Shown: positions 33,910 to 44,440, counted from the first letter of the stretch. The stretch is 64,000 nucleotides of DNA from Sequoia sempervirens (GCA_007258455.2 VDFB02270651.1:488540905-488604904); one strand, 5' to 3'. Numbers and translations: made by a program. Notes: a model not told the origin generated them from the sequence alone.

Positions 33910-34300
33910 CTAATATATGGAAAGTAGATTTGTTGAAATATTAGGAACAAGAAGAACATCCTCAATGTACCCATCTAGCATATGAATGAAGCTTGTCTCC
34001 AAAACTGGAATCTGTGAAGAGTTCCCAACTACAATATGAGAAGCAAAAGTATGAAAAATGGAATCAAGAAGATCATGTGAATTGGTCATGTGATGTGAAG
34101 CACTTGAATCAAGAATCCAACTGTTTGAAGATGAATGAATGACTCGTGTTGAAAGAGCTTGACCTTTTCCCATGGAAGGCTTAGCCACTGAAATGTGGTG
34201 CTTCTTCATAGCTTCCTCCAAGGCTTCCAATGTCTTAAAACTATGAGTTGAATCATGCCCAATATTTCCATAAAATGAATAAGGTTCCGCTTTCTTTTTC
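33910..34300 (-). pseudogene. Ty1/copia protease and decayed zinc knuckle
   Basis: The minus strand holds SWILDSSASHHMTNSHDLL, the copia protease motif usually written WxLDSGASxHM, with Gly changed to Ser, then VLLVPNISTNLLSI, the usual end of the domain. Just upstream, YSFYGNIGHDSTHSF is what remains of a CCHC knuckle with all Cys lost. Confidence 0.8.
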
Positions 34301-35090
34301 TTGGACTTGGAAGAAGAATCTCCAGAGGTAAAAGAAGAAGGAGATGTAGTGGACTTCTAATTGTTCTTTGGCTTCAGTTTGGAGGGATTCTCACTACCAA
34401 AAGATGATTCTTCTTTGGGCTTCTTCTTTTTGTTTCCTTTACCCTTGGATGATTGAGCCATGAGAGCATGATTCTTAGAATTAGGTAAGGAATCCAACTA
34501 AATCAACTTGGCCTCCTCCCTTGTAAGATTCTCACAAAACAACTCAAATGTAGGAATTTTGTAATCTTTCCCCATTGCATCCATAGTTGAATAGAAAGTA
34601 GAAGAAAACACTTGATAAGGGCCCTTTAACTTAGATAGAATCAAGAAGATACATTCATCACTAGATTTATCTTGCCCACATCCTTTCAACTGTGACAAAA
34701 TCAACTTGAATTGTGCAAGGAAATCTTGAATTGAAGAAAATGCATCTGGAAAGAGTAATTGTAGATCTACTTGATGTTGCAAGACTTGGAACTGATTTGA
34801 TTTTCCATACAATTCTTCAATAATTTTATCCCAAACATTCTTAGGTGTTTTACACAGCAAAATATGAAACAATAAATTATTAGATACATGTAAGCCAATG
34901 AGCCCTTTTGCTTCATCCATTTTACATCTATGGACAAATTTTCATAATCCCTTGTAAATTCAAGTTGTTCTGCATCTAACATTGGCCATAAACCCTTAGA
35001 TTCTAACAATTGAGTCATTTTTAGCTTCCATGTATGATAATTGTGTGGAGTGAGTGGTTCCATTTTCCTTAGATCTTCCATGAACACCAA
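34300..35090 (-). pseudogene. Ty1/copia gag
   Basis: Two overlapping minus-strand frames join to a typical copia gag: MEPLTPHNYHTWKLKMTQLL (35000-35060), AKGLIGLHVSNNLLFHIL, KTPKNVWDKIIEELYGKSN, and LAQFKLILSQLKGCG. One frameshift near 34900 separates them. A lysine-rich linker follows (34300-34480). The start MVFMEDLRKMEP at 35090 looks natural. Confidence 0.85.
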
Positions 35091-35094
35091 AAGA

Positions 35095-36560
35095 AAGAAG
35101 ACAATGTGGCACTTAAATTAGGCCTTTCACCCCCCTAGAATGTATTAAAATTGATTTTGCAACCCCCCTAACAAATTACAATGAAGAAATTTTACAATTT
35201 TTGCAAGTGACAAGCTCAAATCAACCATTTATAACACACGGTGATTTTTACAATTTTTAGAAGAAAAAAGCTTGCTAAAGCTGAAAAAGAAGGTTACAAA
35301 CAAATTCCTTGTGATTTTCTGAGCAATTTAAAAACAAAGTTTGTCAAATTTCAACTTCCTTTACAAAAGTTATGCCAAGAACAAGCAATAAATTCACTTG
35401 TACCTTCAAGCTGAAAAAAATAGAAAAAAATGTCAAAATCTAGAAAAATAACTCACACCACTGTAAAGTTTGTCAAACTAGCTTTCTAACGATATCTTGT
35501 TTGTGAAAATCTGACTCTTGGTCAAAAGTTATACAAAAATGAAAAAAAGACTTGTTTTAGGACCTTCAAGACTAACTAGGAGCAAAAAAAATGCTATCCA
35601 GGTATAAAAATAGAGCCCCTAGGTGTCAGCCTTCGGTCATCCATGTGACTACATGCTAAGCTATAGAAAAAAATCCACCAGTTTCTAGTAACCACTAGTG
35701 GGTACCCCTCCTGGTCACATGTGCAGCTTTCTTCACTTGACGGTTAAGGTTTAGATAGGGTGGCTTATTGACCGCCACCTGCTAGTTTGTTGACTACTGG
35801 TGGCTTGACTGACGGTCTTGAGTAACCACCCACTCGACAATTAGCGATGACGGCTAGCGGCTAAGGAAATTCGTTAACAGCTAAAAAAATTCTACCTGCT
35901 AGTGGCTACTTGACCTTCACAAGACGACTAGTAGCTTAGTGCAGACCCATTGGCAGTTTATCAAACCGAGTAGACTTTAAAGTCCACATAATTTTATTAA
36001 AGTTTGTAGCTAAACAAAAGCCGACAACCTTTTTCAAGGTTTTGCAGTCAACGTTTTTAAAGTTCTTAATTTAAAAAAAAAAAAACAAATAAAATACCAC
36101 CGAACAAAATAAATATGCAGGATTTTTTTTGAAAATTTTTAATGACTACATACCTTTGACCTGGAGGATCGTACAACCCTTCAAGTAAAAAAATTGTCCC
36201 AGAAACAAATTTTTCCGAATATAGGAAAATTATATATCAAAAAACTTGGAAATGACCACCCAAATGCAATGGAAGTCTTTTTTTTTTCCCAAAATGCTCC
36301 TGTGAAAAGCTCTTCACCAGATTTGAGCTCCAAACTCTTCTTTGCCAAAGTTGCAAATGGTGATGAAATTGAGTGAAACAAAAGCCAAATTTAACTTTTT
36401 TGAGCCTCATGGATGCAATGGGACAACCTAAAATACTACCACTATAGCCAAAAGCATTGCAATCACCAAAACAATATACATGCAATATAGGATACAAGAA
36501 ACTCAAATCACAATAGAAATTGATGGAAACTCTCTGGAGTAAAGAAATGGAAGGGGTTTG
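35095..36560 (-). other. Ty1/copia leader (5' untranslated region)
   Basis: About 1.45 kb between primer site and gag with no coding region. The part 35600-35960 is richer in G+C and repeats variants of a CTAGYGG or CCACTAG word (for example AACCACTAGTGGGTACC, GACGGCTAGCGGC, CTGCTAGTGGCTAC). The rest is AT-rich. Confidence 0.5.
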
Positions 36561-36583
36561 CTAGATTCAAAGCACTAATACCA
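36561..36583 (-). promoter_or_regulatory. Ty1/copia primer-binding site (initiator tRNA-Met type)
   Basis: The minus strand reads TGGTATTAGTGC immediately next to the LTR end, matching the initiator tRNA-Met complement TGGTATCAGAGC at 10 of 12 positions. This is the usual primer for plant copia elements and fixes the element orientation as minus. Confidence 0.8.
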
Positions 36584-36993
36584 TGTTGAAGTGATCAACC
36601 CAAGATCTTCAATTTGCAACACCAAAGAACCTCCACAAGAGATAGAGAGAAGCAGCAATGGAAGATGTTATTCCACCAAACAAGTATTGCAATATGATAT
36701 AATATGATCAATGCAATACTATACAATACAATGCTATGCAAAATATGTTAGAGATGCCCTACTTATAAAGGAAAGGATGAGAGATAGGATAAGATAAGAT
36801 CATGACAAGTGTCTTAATCCTATCACATGAGACAACTAACTCATAACTACCTAGGAAAGTGTAAAGTCTAGATAAGACAACTAAGACTTCTAGAAGATAC
36901 AACTAAAATCCTAAGTAAACTTAACATGTGAATTAAGTCCACTAAGTCCCTAGTAAAGGAATAAACTAGGTACAAGAATTATTCACACCAACA
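36584..36993 (-). repeat. Ty1/copia 5' LTR, complete (410 bp)
   Basis: Starts TGTTG and ends CAACA, a perfect 5-bp inverted repeat at the ends. The outer end abuts the duplication GGAAG (36994-36998) and the inner end abuts the primer-binding site. The inner part of the LTR has CCTTTACTAGGG-type text on the element strand but no clear TATA box that I would insist on. Confidence 0.9.
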
Positions 36994-37400
36994 GGAAGAT
37001 ATGCTCAGGATGTTCACATTGAGATAATTGGAAATATGTTTGTGACAGATTTTATATAATACAATGATTTAGAAGATGATGTCCTATTAGGATTTCTATT
37101 TCTCATTAAATACAAGCCTCTTCATTGTTGGAAACATAAGATCTCACTAAGGCATGAATATAGATAGATTGACATTCCTACTCTCAAAATAATCAATCAT
37201 AAATTTGAAAACAGTGGAAAAATGGGAAAGAAAGAATTAGTAAAAGAACTAACAAAAGATACATCTGATATGTTCGAAGATATCAGAAAAAGATTTGAGA
37301 TAGAATGTTGCAATATGAACCCTTTACAATTCTAGTCCTAGGATCATGAAGAATGTGAGATTTAGATACAACCAAAATGTCAGTTTGTGATACCTCATGA
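36994..37400 (+). pseudogene. EPRV protease C-terminal part and linker to RT
   Basis: Coding text resumes directly after the copia LTR, and the first five bases are the target duplication. AQDVHIEIIGNMFVTDF and DLEDDVLLGFLFL fit the second half of a retropepsin-like domain. A TAA follows VTDFI. The segment 37195-37300 is a charged linker to RT. Confidence 0.65.
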
Positions 37401-38060
37401 GCTTGCCTACCTAATGAGTCCTACTAAGACAAAGGAAATGGATGAGCATCTAAATGAATTACTAGAAGGGAACTTCATCCACCCCAACAAAAGTATGTTT
37501 TCTTTCCCAATTTTTTTATTAATTATAAACCTCTAAATGATATAATTCTTCCTTTCAATTATCCAATTCCCTTTAGTGCTGATTTAATTAGAAGGGATGC
37601 TACTAAAAAGGTGTTTTCAAGGTTTGACTACAAGTTGGGGTTTTGGAAAATCAAAGTTAAAGAATTAGATAGGTATAAGACAACATTTTCAGTCCATCAA
37701 GGGCTTTATGAATTGAATTTTATGGCCTTTGGTTTATGCACAGCTCTAGCTTATTTTTAGAGAAGGATGGATCAAGCCCTAAGGCATTTGAAATAATTTT
37801 GCGCTACTTATATAGATGATATACATGTGTTTTCTGATTCTGTAACTGACCATATGCAACATTTAGAAGAATTATATGCAACCATCAAAAAGCATGGAAT
37901 ATGCTTAACAAAAAAGAAAATGATGATTGGGAAAAGGTAGATTGAATTCCTTGGTTTACATCTGAACAATAGAAAATTCTAGCTCCAACCACACATCCTC
38001 CAATGCATTCAGGAATTTCTTGATATCCTTTAGGAAAAGAACTGGATTCAAAGATTTCTT
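37400..38060 (+). pseudogene. EPRV reverse transcriptase
   Basis: Patches in changing frames show the caulimovirid RT pattern: an early motif with KEMDEHLNELLEGNFIHP, a patch like SRFDYKLGFWKIKVKE near 37620-37665, FMAFGLC near 37720, and the catalytic box YIDD followed by IHVF near 37805, then HMQHLEEL and KKHGICLTKKK. At least six stops and shifts break it. The FGLC and YIDD pattern and the short spacing are those of plant pararetroviruses and not those of the gypsy RTs here. Confidence 0.8.
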
Positions 38061-38239
38061 GGATGCTTGAACTATGTGTCTCCCTTTTACAAGGGTCTAG
38101 CTAAGGATTGTAAAGCAATCCAATTACATCTAAAGGAAGGGAAGGAAGAATGGTCTCTAGCAACAATAAAGGAATTCCAAAGAATAAAATCCAAATGCCA
38201 AAATTTTCCCTCTCTACAAACTCCTGCCCCTGATTTTCC

Positions 38240-38640
38240 TCTATTTATACATTGATGCTTTTGATAACATGTGGTATGTTGTACTGATACAAGAAGGAAA
38301 TGGCAAGAAAAATATCTATAGTTACAGGTCTCCTACATTTACTAAAACTGAAAGCAGATATCATATATATGAAAAGGAGATTTTGGTTGTCAAAAAAGGA
38401 ATTGAAAAATTTAAAATCTTCCTTAATCTAGTTAAGTTTACATTTTGCATCGATATCCAAGCCATGAGAAGCCTTCTTAAAAAGAAGCCTAACAAAGATA
38501 TAGCCCATGGTACGATGGCTAGACGGTATTTTGAATTCCTTAGTTATGATTTTGAAATAGAATGGATCAAGGGTGAGAATAACCCCCTAGCTAATAATTT
38601 GACAAGAGACCTTGTAGGATCCATCTATCATGATTTATAA
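38240..38640 (+). pseudogene. EPRV RNase H
   Basis: An open frame of 123 codons (38269-38640) holds SRYHIYEKEILVVKKGIEKF, FCIDIQAMRSLLKKK and EWIKGENNPLANNLTRD, giving the acidic residues E, D and D of RNase H. The first strand with its Asp (DAFDNMWYVVL) is just upstream at about 38250, across a TAA. It follows RT directly, as in all caulimovirids. Confidence 0.85.
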
Positions 38641-39290
38641 TTCAATGCCCCAGATTGGTAGAGGCTAGATGGAACACCCATGTATATGGTAGACTATGGT
38701 AATGGCACAAGGATAAGTCTTCCATTTCTTCCTAAAGAAATTGTCCAATTATTATTAGAATCTTTCTCAACAAATGGCTTCTTTACTTAAGGCAAAAAAT
38801 TAGATACTATCATGGACAAGGTCTAGTACATTCAGATGAAGAAGAGGAATTCAAGGCACTACTAGGAATGGATACAACTCCAATAAGACACTAGTGTGGA
38901 AATGAAGGACTTAATATCCGTATAAAAGGATTATTTGGCATGAATTGGTCTAAGCAGAGCAAAATGAATTTTCTTAAAAACTTGAAATATGGATTTATTG
39001 CTAGGATAAGCTTTGACCAAGATATCTTTGAATAATATGCTGATATGATTGGAGAAAAATTTAATCTAGATATGGTAGGATTTATAAACTTTATACATCC
39101 TCAACTTTGGAGAAGAATGTGTAGCTCCATGGTATAGTATCTAACTCATTATCCTAGGACAGGATATGATTTCCCAAGAATAGAGTTATATCCTCTAGAA
39201 TCTAGATGGAGATCCAAAGTCAAGATTGAAGATATAAAAATTAGATTAAAGCCAGCCTCCCTTGCATGAAGCATTGAGATGGATCGTGCT
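38641..39290 (+). pseudogene. Unidentified EPRV region downstream of RNase H
   Basis: After RNase H the coding text continues with PFLPKEIVQLLLES and later NLKYGF, SFDQDIFE and PRTGYDFPRIELYPLESRW, WRSKVKIED and IRLKPASLA, over about 200 codons and interrupted by stops. The same peptide text occurs in a second, independently decayed copy at 3425-3774, so it was coding in the ancestor. I do not recognise the domain. It may be a C-terminal extension of the polyprotein or a second ORF. Confidence 0.5.
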
Positions 39291-39900
39291 TACTCTTAGG
39301 ATTATGTGGTCCAAATGGATTATGCTTTCAACACCCAGTCTGAAGATTGGAAGTTGGTTTACCATGGGTTACCTAACACATTACTAGATCCAATACCATT
39401 CTAATTGGCTAGCACATAGGCTTGTATGTGCTGTGATGTCACCCACATTAAGATGTGACAATAGGAAGAAACTCTATCATAAAAAGAAAGATCCTCATAT
39501 CCACTTATGAGTGTTAAGTGGGACCTTCTCACTCACAGGTGTCCAAAGAGTGAATGTATTTATTGTTCACTATGTCAGTGCTCACGATAGACTTCTTAAC
39601 AATTGTCTACTCCATAGTGTTGTAGGTTGTGTGACACGTGTCAAATTTGTATGGACGAACGATTCCAAACTCATTATGATATTCCATGAGGTTACAAGCT
39701 CTGCCCCTTCTATAAATTGTTGGGGATGCCTCATTCTTGGCACAGGTTGTCTAGATAAGAGTCTTAAGTCTAGTTTGAAAGTCCTAAGTTCTGCATATCA
39801 GGCATATGCTCTCTCTTGTGCTTCGAGTGATCTGGATGAACATAAATTTGTATGTATGTTTGGATGTAATATTAAATCTTGCAATCAATAATAATATTTT
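39291..39900 (+). other. EPRV 3' region / control region
   Basis: No conserved coding text is supportable beyond about 39290, although a 126-codon frame exists at 39511-39891. Part of that frame (39690-39890) is the control-region sequence found inverted at 466-715 and partly at 2268-2430, where it is not open. The CCCCTTCTATAAATTG landmark before the primer site lies at 39704-39720. Confidence 0.5.
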
Positions 39901-39911
39901 CATTCATAATT

Positions 39912-40008
39912 ACCATTGGATGAAGCTATAAAGAAAATATTATTATCGATTGCAAGCTTTCATATTACAATCAATAATAATATTTTCTTTATAGCTTCAT
40001 CCAATGGT
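39912..40008. repeat. Long hairpin 1 (41-bp arms, 15-bp loop)
   Basis: Arm 1 at 39912-39952 starts ACCATTGGATGAAGC and arm 2 at 39968-40008 ends GCTTCATCCAATGGT. The arms pair along 41 bases with one mismatch; the loop is CAAGCTTTCATATTA. A near-identical hairpin follows at 40385-40481. Confidence 0.9.
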
Positions 40009-40167
40009 TTTTTTTTTATAACCATTGGACAATACCTTTTTATTGAGAATGTAGAACTATAGTACAATACACAATTTTAGTCACCAAAGTTGATTGATGA
40101 CCTACAAAAACTCGAACATGAGTGGTTTTGTAAGCTCAGATAAGCTTTCATATTACATCCAAACCTG

Positions 40168-40179
40168 GCTCTGATACCA
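40168..40179 (-). promoter_or_regulatory. EPRV primer-binding site, inverted, perfect 12-base match
   Basis: GCTCTGATACCA on the plus strand is TGGTATCAGAGC on the minus strand, the full initiator tRNA-Met complement. The site and its surroundings (40020-40215) are the reverse complement of 3090-3260. It thus faces against the coding strand of the adjacent EPRV genes, which places an inversion or a head-to-head junction between about 39900 and 40020. Confidence 0.8.
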
Positions 40180-40384
40180 ATTTATAGAAGGGGCAGAGCT
40201 TGTAAGAAAGAACTATCATAATGGTAATTATCATTGTCCCTTCTATAAAGATATTCTTGGGACACTTGAACTATGTGTCTAGCAAGATAAAGAATGGTAA
40301 TTATCTTTTCCCCTTCTATAAAGATATTCTAAAAATTTAGTAACCAATGGTAATTACCAATTTGCAAAATTATGATTCATAATT

Positions 40385-40481
40385 ACCATTGGATGAAGCT
40401 ATAAAGAAAATATTATCATTGATTGCAAGCTTTCATATTACAATCAATAATAATATTTTCTATATAGCTTCATCCAATGGT
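40385..40481. repeat. Long hairpin 2 (41-bp arms, 15-bp loop)
   Basis: Arms 40385-40425 and 40441-40481 with the same loop as hairpin 1. Arm changes relative to hairpin 1 are few. Single arms without the partner occur at about 1665-1715, 1985-2035, 2400-2430 and 2855-2905. Confidence 0.9.
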
Positions 40482-40502
40482 TCTTTTTTTGATAACCATT
40501 GG

Positions 40503-41213
40503 TGATGCAAGAGCATTCAGTGGTGTAAGGGCAATCTTGCATCACCCAAAAATAGTTAAATTTCAAGTTTCTCAGTTTTCAGATATTTTTAGATTTTTGG
40601 ATACCCTTTTCATCATAATGAAATTCTCAATTTATGGTTTTTATTTTCTATTCCTGAGTTGAAAGATATTGCAGTTTTAGTTTCCTAGATTTGCACCTAA
40701 AAATCTTCCAAGTTGGATTTGAGGTACTTAGAGCTCCCGAAATGGCCCCAAAACTTGCAGAAATTGGCGTAGCAGATTTCAAGCACATTCTTGACTTTGA
40801 GACCTTTTCAACGGTTCAAATGGTTTGTGAATCAGAGCCCCGGATCAAAAGTTATGGACCCGGGAAGTTGGCGCACTTTCTAGAAGATATAATTGCAAAT
40901 GTTCTTTTGAAATTTGAACTTCAAGTTGTAATTTTCGGTGCCAAACCGCCTAAACTAAAATTTTAATGTTGTTTTGGCTCCAAACTAAAGAGGAGCTCTA
41001 TTTATGGGTGAGTTTTTCATTTTTTTGGGCAACTTTTTGGGGAACAAGCTCTCATATTGTGAAAGGGTTATTCTGTAGCTTTCTATAACTTGCATGTGTT
41101 GCAAAACATGGGGATTTGAGATCCTCTACATGTAAGAAGCTCCATTTTCTGAATAATAAAATTATTTTCTTGTTTGTGGGTTATTTTTTGTGTCTCCGGC
41201 TACACACTCATCA
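40503..41213 (+). repeat. Chromovirus 5' LTR (711 bp)
   Basis: Starts TGATGCAAG and ends CTCATCA (TGATG/CATCA inverted ends). It matches the 3' LTR at 45888-46597. It is inserted within the EPRV control region, directly after GATAACCATTGG. It contains short quasi-palindromic GATCTTGCATCACCC-like text near its start. Confidence 0.9.
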
Positions 41214-41215
41214 AG

Positions 41216-41227
41216 TGGTATCAGAGC
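41216..41227 (+). promoter_or_regulatory. Chromovirus primer-binding site (initiator tRNA-Met)
   Basis: TGGTATCAGAGC, a full 12-base match to the initiator tRNA-Met complement, two bases after the LTR end. Confidence 0.9.
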
Positions 41228-41310
41228 AGGTTTTCTTGAGTGTGTGGACAGATCGCCGATCATGAGGCAGTTCACGCCAAGACCGTGGTTGTGGGTTGAG
41301 GTCAAGAAAG

Positions 41311-42380
41311 ATGCCTCCAAGAGTGATGCCTGGTAGGCGTGGTGGTGCCAGAGGTGGTCAAGGTAGTAGAGATGCTGGTGGAAGAGATGCACTAGCAGCC
41401 CTCCAGAGACAGATTGATGCATTACAAGAGCAGTTGAGAAGAGGGTTAAACCTAAGGGAGGAAAGTGAGGATGAAGGAGAGGAAGAAGGTTCAAAGGTAG
41501 AAGAGGAAGAAGAAGCAATTGATCAAGACCAAATGTGGCTAATAAGGGCCATTTCAAAGATTGGGAAAAGACCCAGAGCAGAAGTCCCCAATTATTCCGG
41601 AAGTCTGAACTTGGAAGAGTTGATCGACTGGATCAATGAGCTAAAAAATATTTTGAGTATGAGAAAATAGAGGACCCAGATCGGGTTAAGTTTGTGAAAA
41701 TGAAGCTAAAGGGCCATGCCAGTATTTGGTGGAAAGAGGTCCAGTTGGAAAGAAATTGAAGAGGAAAAGTCAAGATCACCAGATGGGATCGCATGGTAGA
41801 GAAACTGAAGAAGCAGCTCATATCAGTGGACTACGAGTTAGATTTGTTGAAGAAATTGCAAGGGTTGAAGCAAGGAAGCAGATCTGTGAAAGAATATACT
41901 AAAGATTTTCATAAGATAATCATCAAAATGGGTCACACAGAGGCCAATAAGGAGAAGGTAGCCCGATATCTTAATGGGTTACGACCAAGCATTCAGGAGT
42001 TAAGCCTAGTCAGAATGACCACCATTGAGGATTTGTATCAGTTTGCTCTAAAGGTGGAAGAGAAGCTGAAAAAAAGATTTGATGGCAAGCAAAAAGGACG
42101 ATGAGGTCAAAGCGGAAGGGGAAATGGCAGACCTTCAGGAAGCCGAAATGATGATGAAAAGAAAAGTGAAGATGTAGGTACTAGCCAAAGCCAAATGAAT
42201 GACAACTTCTACCACCCTCATGATCAAAACAATGGTGATCAAAGAGGTAGAGGACGAGGGAGATATGGACAAGGATCTAGAAGAGGTGGTTTCAAAGGAA
42301 CATGTTTCCAATGTGGTGAAGAAGGGCATCGAGCCAATGAATGTCCACAACACCAAGGAAGGGTAGACAAAAGGCCAGAA
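41311..42380 (+). pseudogene. Chromovirus gag with CCHC zinc knuckle
   Basis: The first ATG after the primer site (41311) starts MPPRVMPGRRGG, followed by a coiled-coil-like ALAALQRQIDALQEQLRRG and an acidic run. The gag domain continues after a TAG at 41668 in other frames: SVKEYTKDFHKIIIKMG and VARYLNGLRPSIQEL (41793-42104). Then comes an intact zinc knuckle CFQCGEEGHRANEC at 42303-42344. The particle protein is recognisable, but at least one stop and two shifts break it. Confidence 0.85.
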
Positions 42381-43000
42381 GGTCATGGAAAGGTTGCGCA
42401 TGCAGATGAGGAGGCCCAATCTAAACATTCAGATGATGTTGAAAGGGGAGAAACCCTAGTGATTAGGAGAGCCCTAGTGACTGACGAAAAGGAACCAGAA
42501 CAGAGGAAGAATCTATTTTGCACAAGGTGCAAGTGTGAAGGAAAATGTTGTGATATCATTATTGACAGTGGGAGCACTGATAATCTAGTGTCAGAGGAGA
42601 TGATCACAAAGTTGAAGCTGAAGAGGGAAAGGCACTTGCATCCGTATCGGATTGCCTGGTTACAGAAGGACCACAAATTTTTGGTCAATGAGTAGTTCCT
42701 AGTAAAGTTCAAGATTAGGAGCTACCATGATGAGGTACTCTGTGATATCATCCCCATGGATTCATGTCACATGTTGTTGGGGAGGCCGTGGCAATTTGAT
42801 AAGCGAGCTATACATGATGGCCATGCAAAAACTTATTCCTTGACAAAAGATGGGGTTCATCACAAGTTGAAACCCTTGAAGGAGACTGAAGAAAAGGTAT
42901 GCAGTAGTGCTAGAATTTGTTATGTAGATGGAAAAAAAATTAGAAGGTATGAAGCATGAGCGTGTGTGTTATGCATTGATTCCTAGAGTGAGTAAGGAGG
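42380..43000 (+). pseudogene. Chromovirus aspartic protease
   Basis: CDIIIDSGSTDNLVSEEMIT near 42550-42610 is the active site (D-S-G), and MDSCHMLLGRPWQFDKRAIH at 42756-42815 is the C-terminal LLGRPW motif. A stop at 42693 lies between. It leads into RT. Confidence 0.85.
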
Positions 43001-43099
43001 ATAGTGAGAAGGTTCCAGAAGAAGTTTTTGGGATGTTGGATGAGTTTTAGGATATTGTTTTACGATAATGTACCTAAGGGTTTTACCAACAATAAGGAA

Positions 43100-43920
43100 A
43101 GATTAATCATCGATTGACTTGATCCCTAGAAATTCCGGTTGCCAAATAAAAGGCAGCTCATAGAATGACTCCAGCAGAAAATGAGGAGTTGAAAAGACAA
43201 GTTCAAGAGTTGTTGAGAAAGGGTTTGATACGGGAGAGTTTGAGTCCATGTGCAGTACCTAAAGTACTAGCACCAAAGACTTGGATGGGGAGTGGAAGAT
43301 GTGTACAGATTCCCAAGCCTTAAACAAGATAACAATCAAGTACAGATTTCCCATGCCAAGGATGGATGACCTGATGGACTGTTTGAGTGGAGCTCAATAC
43401 TTCACAAAGATTGATCTGAAGAGTGGATATCACCAGATCCGGATTCGAGAGGGAGATGAATGGAAGACTGCCTTCAAGACCTAAGAGGGCCTATATGAGT
43501 GGTTAGTCATGCCTTTTGGGCTAACTAATTCACCGAGCACATTCATGCGGCTCATGAGCGATGTACTAAAAGAATTTCTGGGAAGTTTGTTATTGTGTAT
43601 TTAGATGATATTTTGATTTTCATTAAGACGTTGGATGAGCATCTGATGCATATTAGAGAGCCTTTGAGAAGTTAAGAGAAGAGAAACTATTGATTAATCT
43701 GAAGAAGTGCAGTTTTGTGAAGAGGGAGTTAGTGTACTTGGGTTTTGTTGTCTCAGCAGAAGGTCTCAAGATGGACTTAGAGAAGGTGAAGGCTATTCTG
43801 GAATGGCCTCCCCAAGAACTACTACCGAGGTGAGATTTTTCCATGGTTTGGCTAGTTTTTATAGAAAGTTCATTAGAAACTTGATTACTATTTGTGGACC
43901 CCGACTAAAACAATGAGAGG
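43100..43920 (+). pseudogene. Chromovirus reverse transcriptase
   Basis: Motifs in order: [18 protein letters not shown] (43210-43262), [39 protein letters not shown] (43281-43484), [16 protein letters not shown] (43510-43558), the catalytic box YLDD in another frame near 43598, and FFHGLASFYRKFIRN (43835-43880). A TAA at 43482 and a shift near 43580 break it. Confidence 0.85.
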
Positions 43921-43924
43921 GGAT

Positions 43925-44440
43925 AGAAAAGAATTCAAGTGGGCATTGGAGTAGCAAAAGTTTTGAATTGTTGAAGCGAAGGTACTGAGCAACCTATTCT
44001 AGCCCTCATATTTCAACAAGGTGTTTGGTGGATTGTGATGCAGTGGTTGTGCCATTGGAGTGGTGTTGATCAAGAAGGTAAGCCCATTGCCTATTTCAGT
44101 GAAAAGTTAAATGATGCCAAGAGAAAGTATTATGTATATGATCAAGAATTTTGTGCAATAGTTCAAGCATTAAAGAAATGGAGACATTATTTGTTGCCAA
44201 AGGAATTTTTTCTATATACTGATTATCAGGCCTTGCAATACCTAAATAGTCAGGGAAAATTAAATCAGAGGCATTTGAAATGGGTAGAGTTTTTGCAGAG
44301 TTATACCTTTGTTTTGAAACACAGGAGTGGGAAGTCAAATAGGGTTGCAGATGCCTTAATTAGGAGGCATACATTGATGACAAAGATGCAAGTTGAAGTG
44401 GTTGGGTTCAATGAACTCAAGACACTGTATGCAGAAGATC
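43925..44440 (+). pseudogene. Chromovirus RNase H
   Basis: Open for 209 codons (44035-44664), covering most of RNase H and the start of integrase. Motifs: IAYFSEKLNDAKRKYYVYDQ, EFCAIVQALKKWRHYLL, LYTDYQALQYLNSQG and LKHRSGKSNRVADAL (ADALSR-like, with Ile for Ser). The first catalytic Asp region just upstream is disrupted. Confidence 0.85.

Noticed and set aside
39511..39891. 126-codon plus-strand frame as a viral gene
   Set aside because: The homologous copies at 466-715 and 2268-2430 are not open in the same frame, so coding is unlikely. No domain is recognisable.
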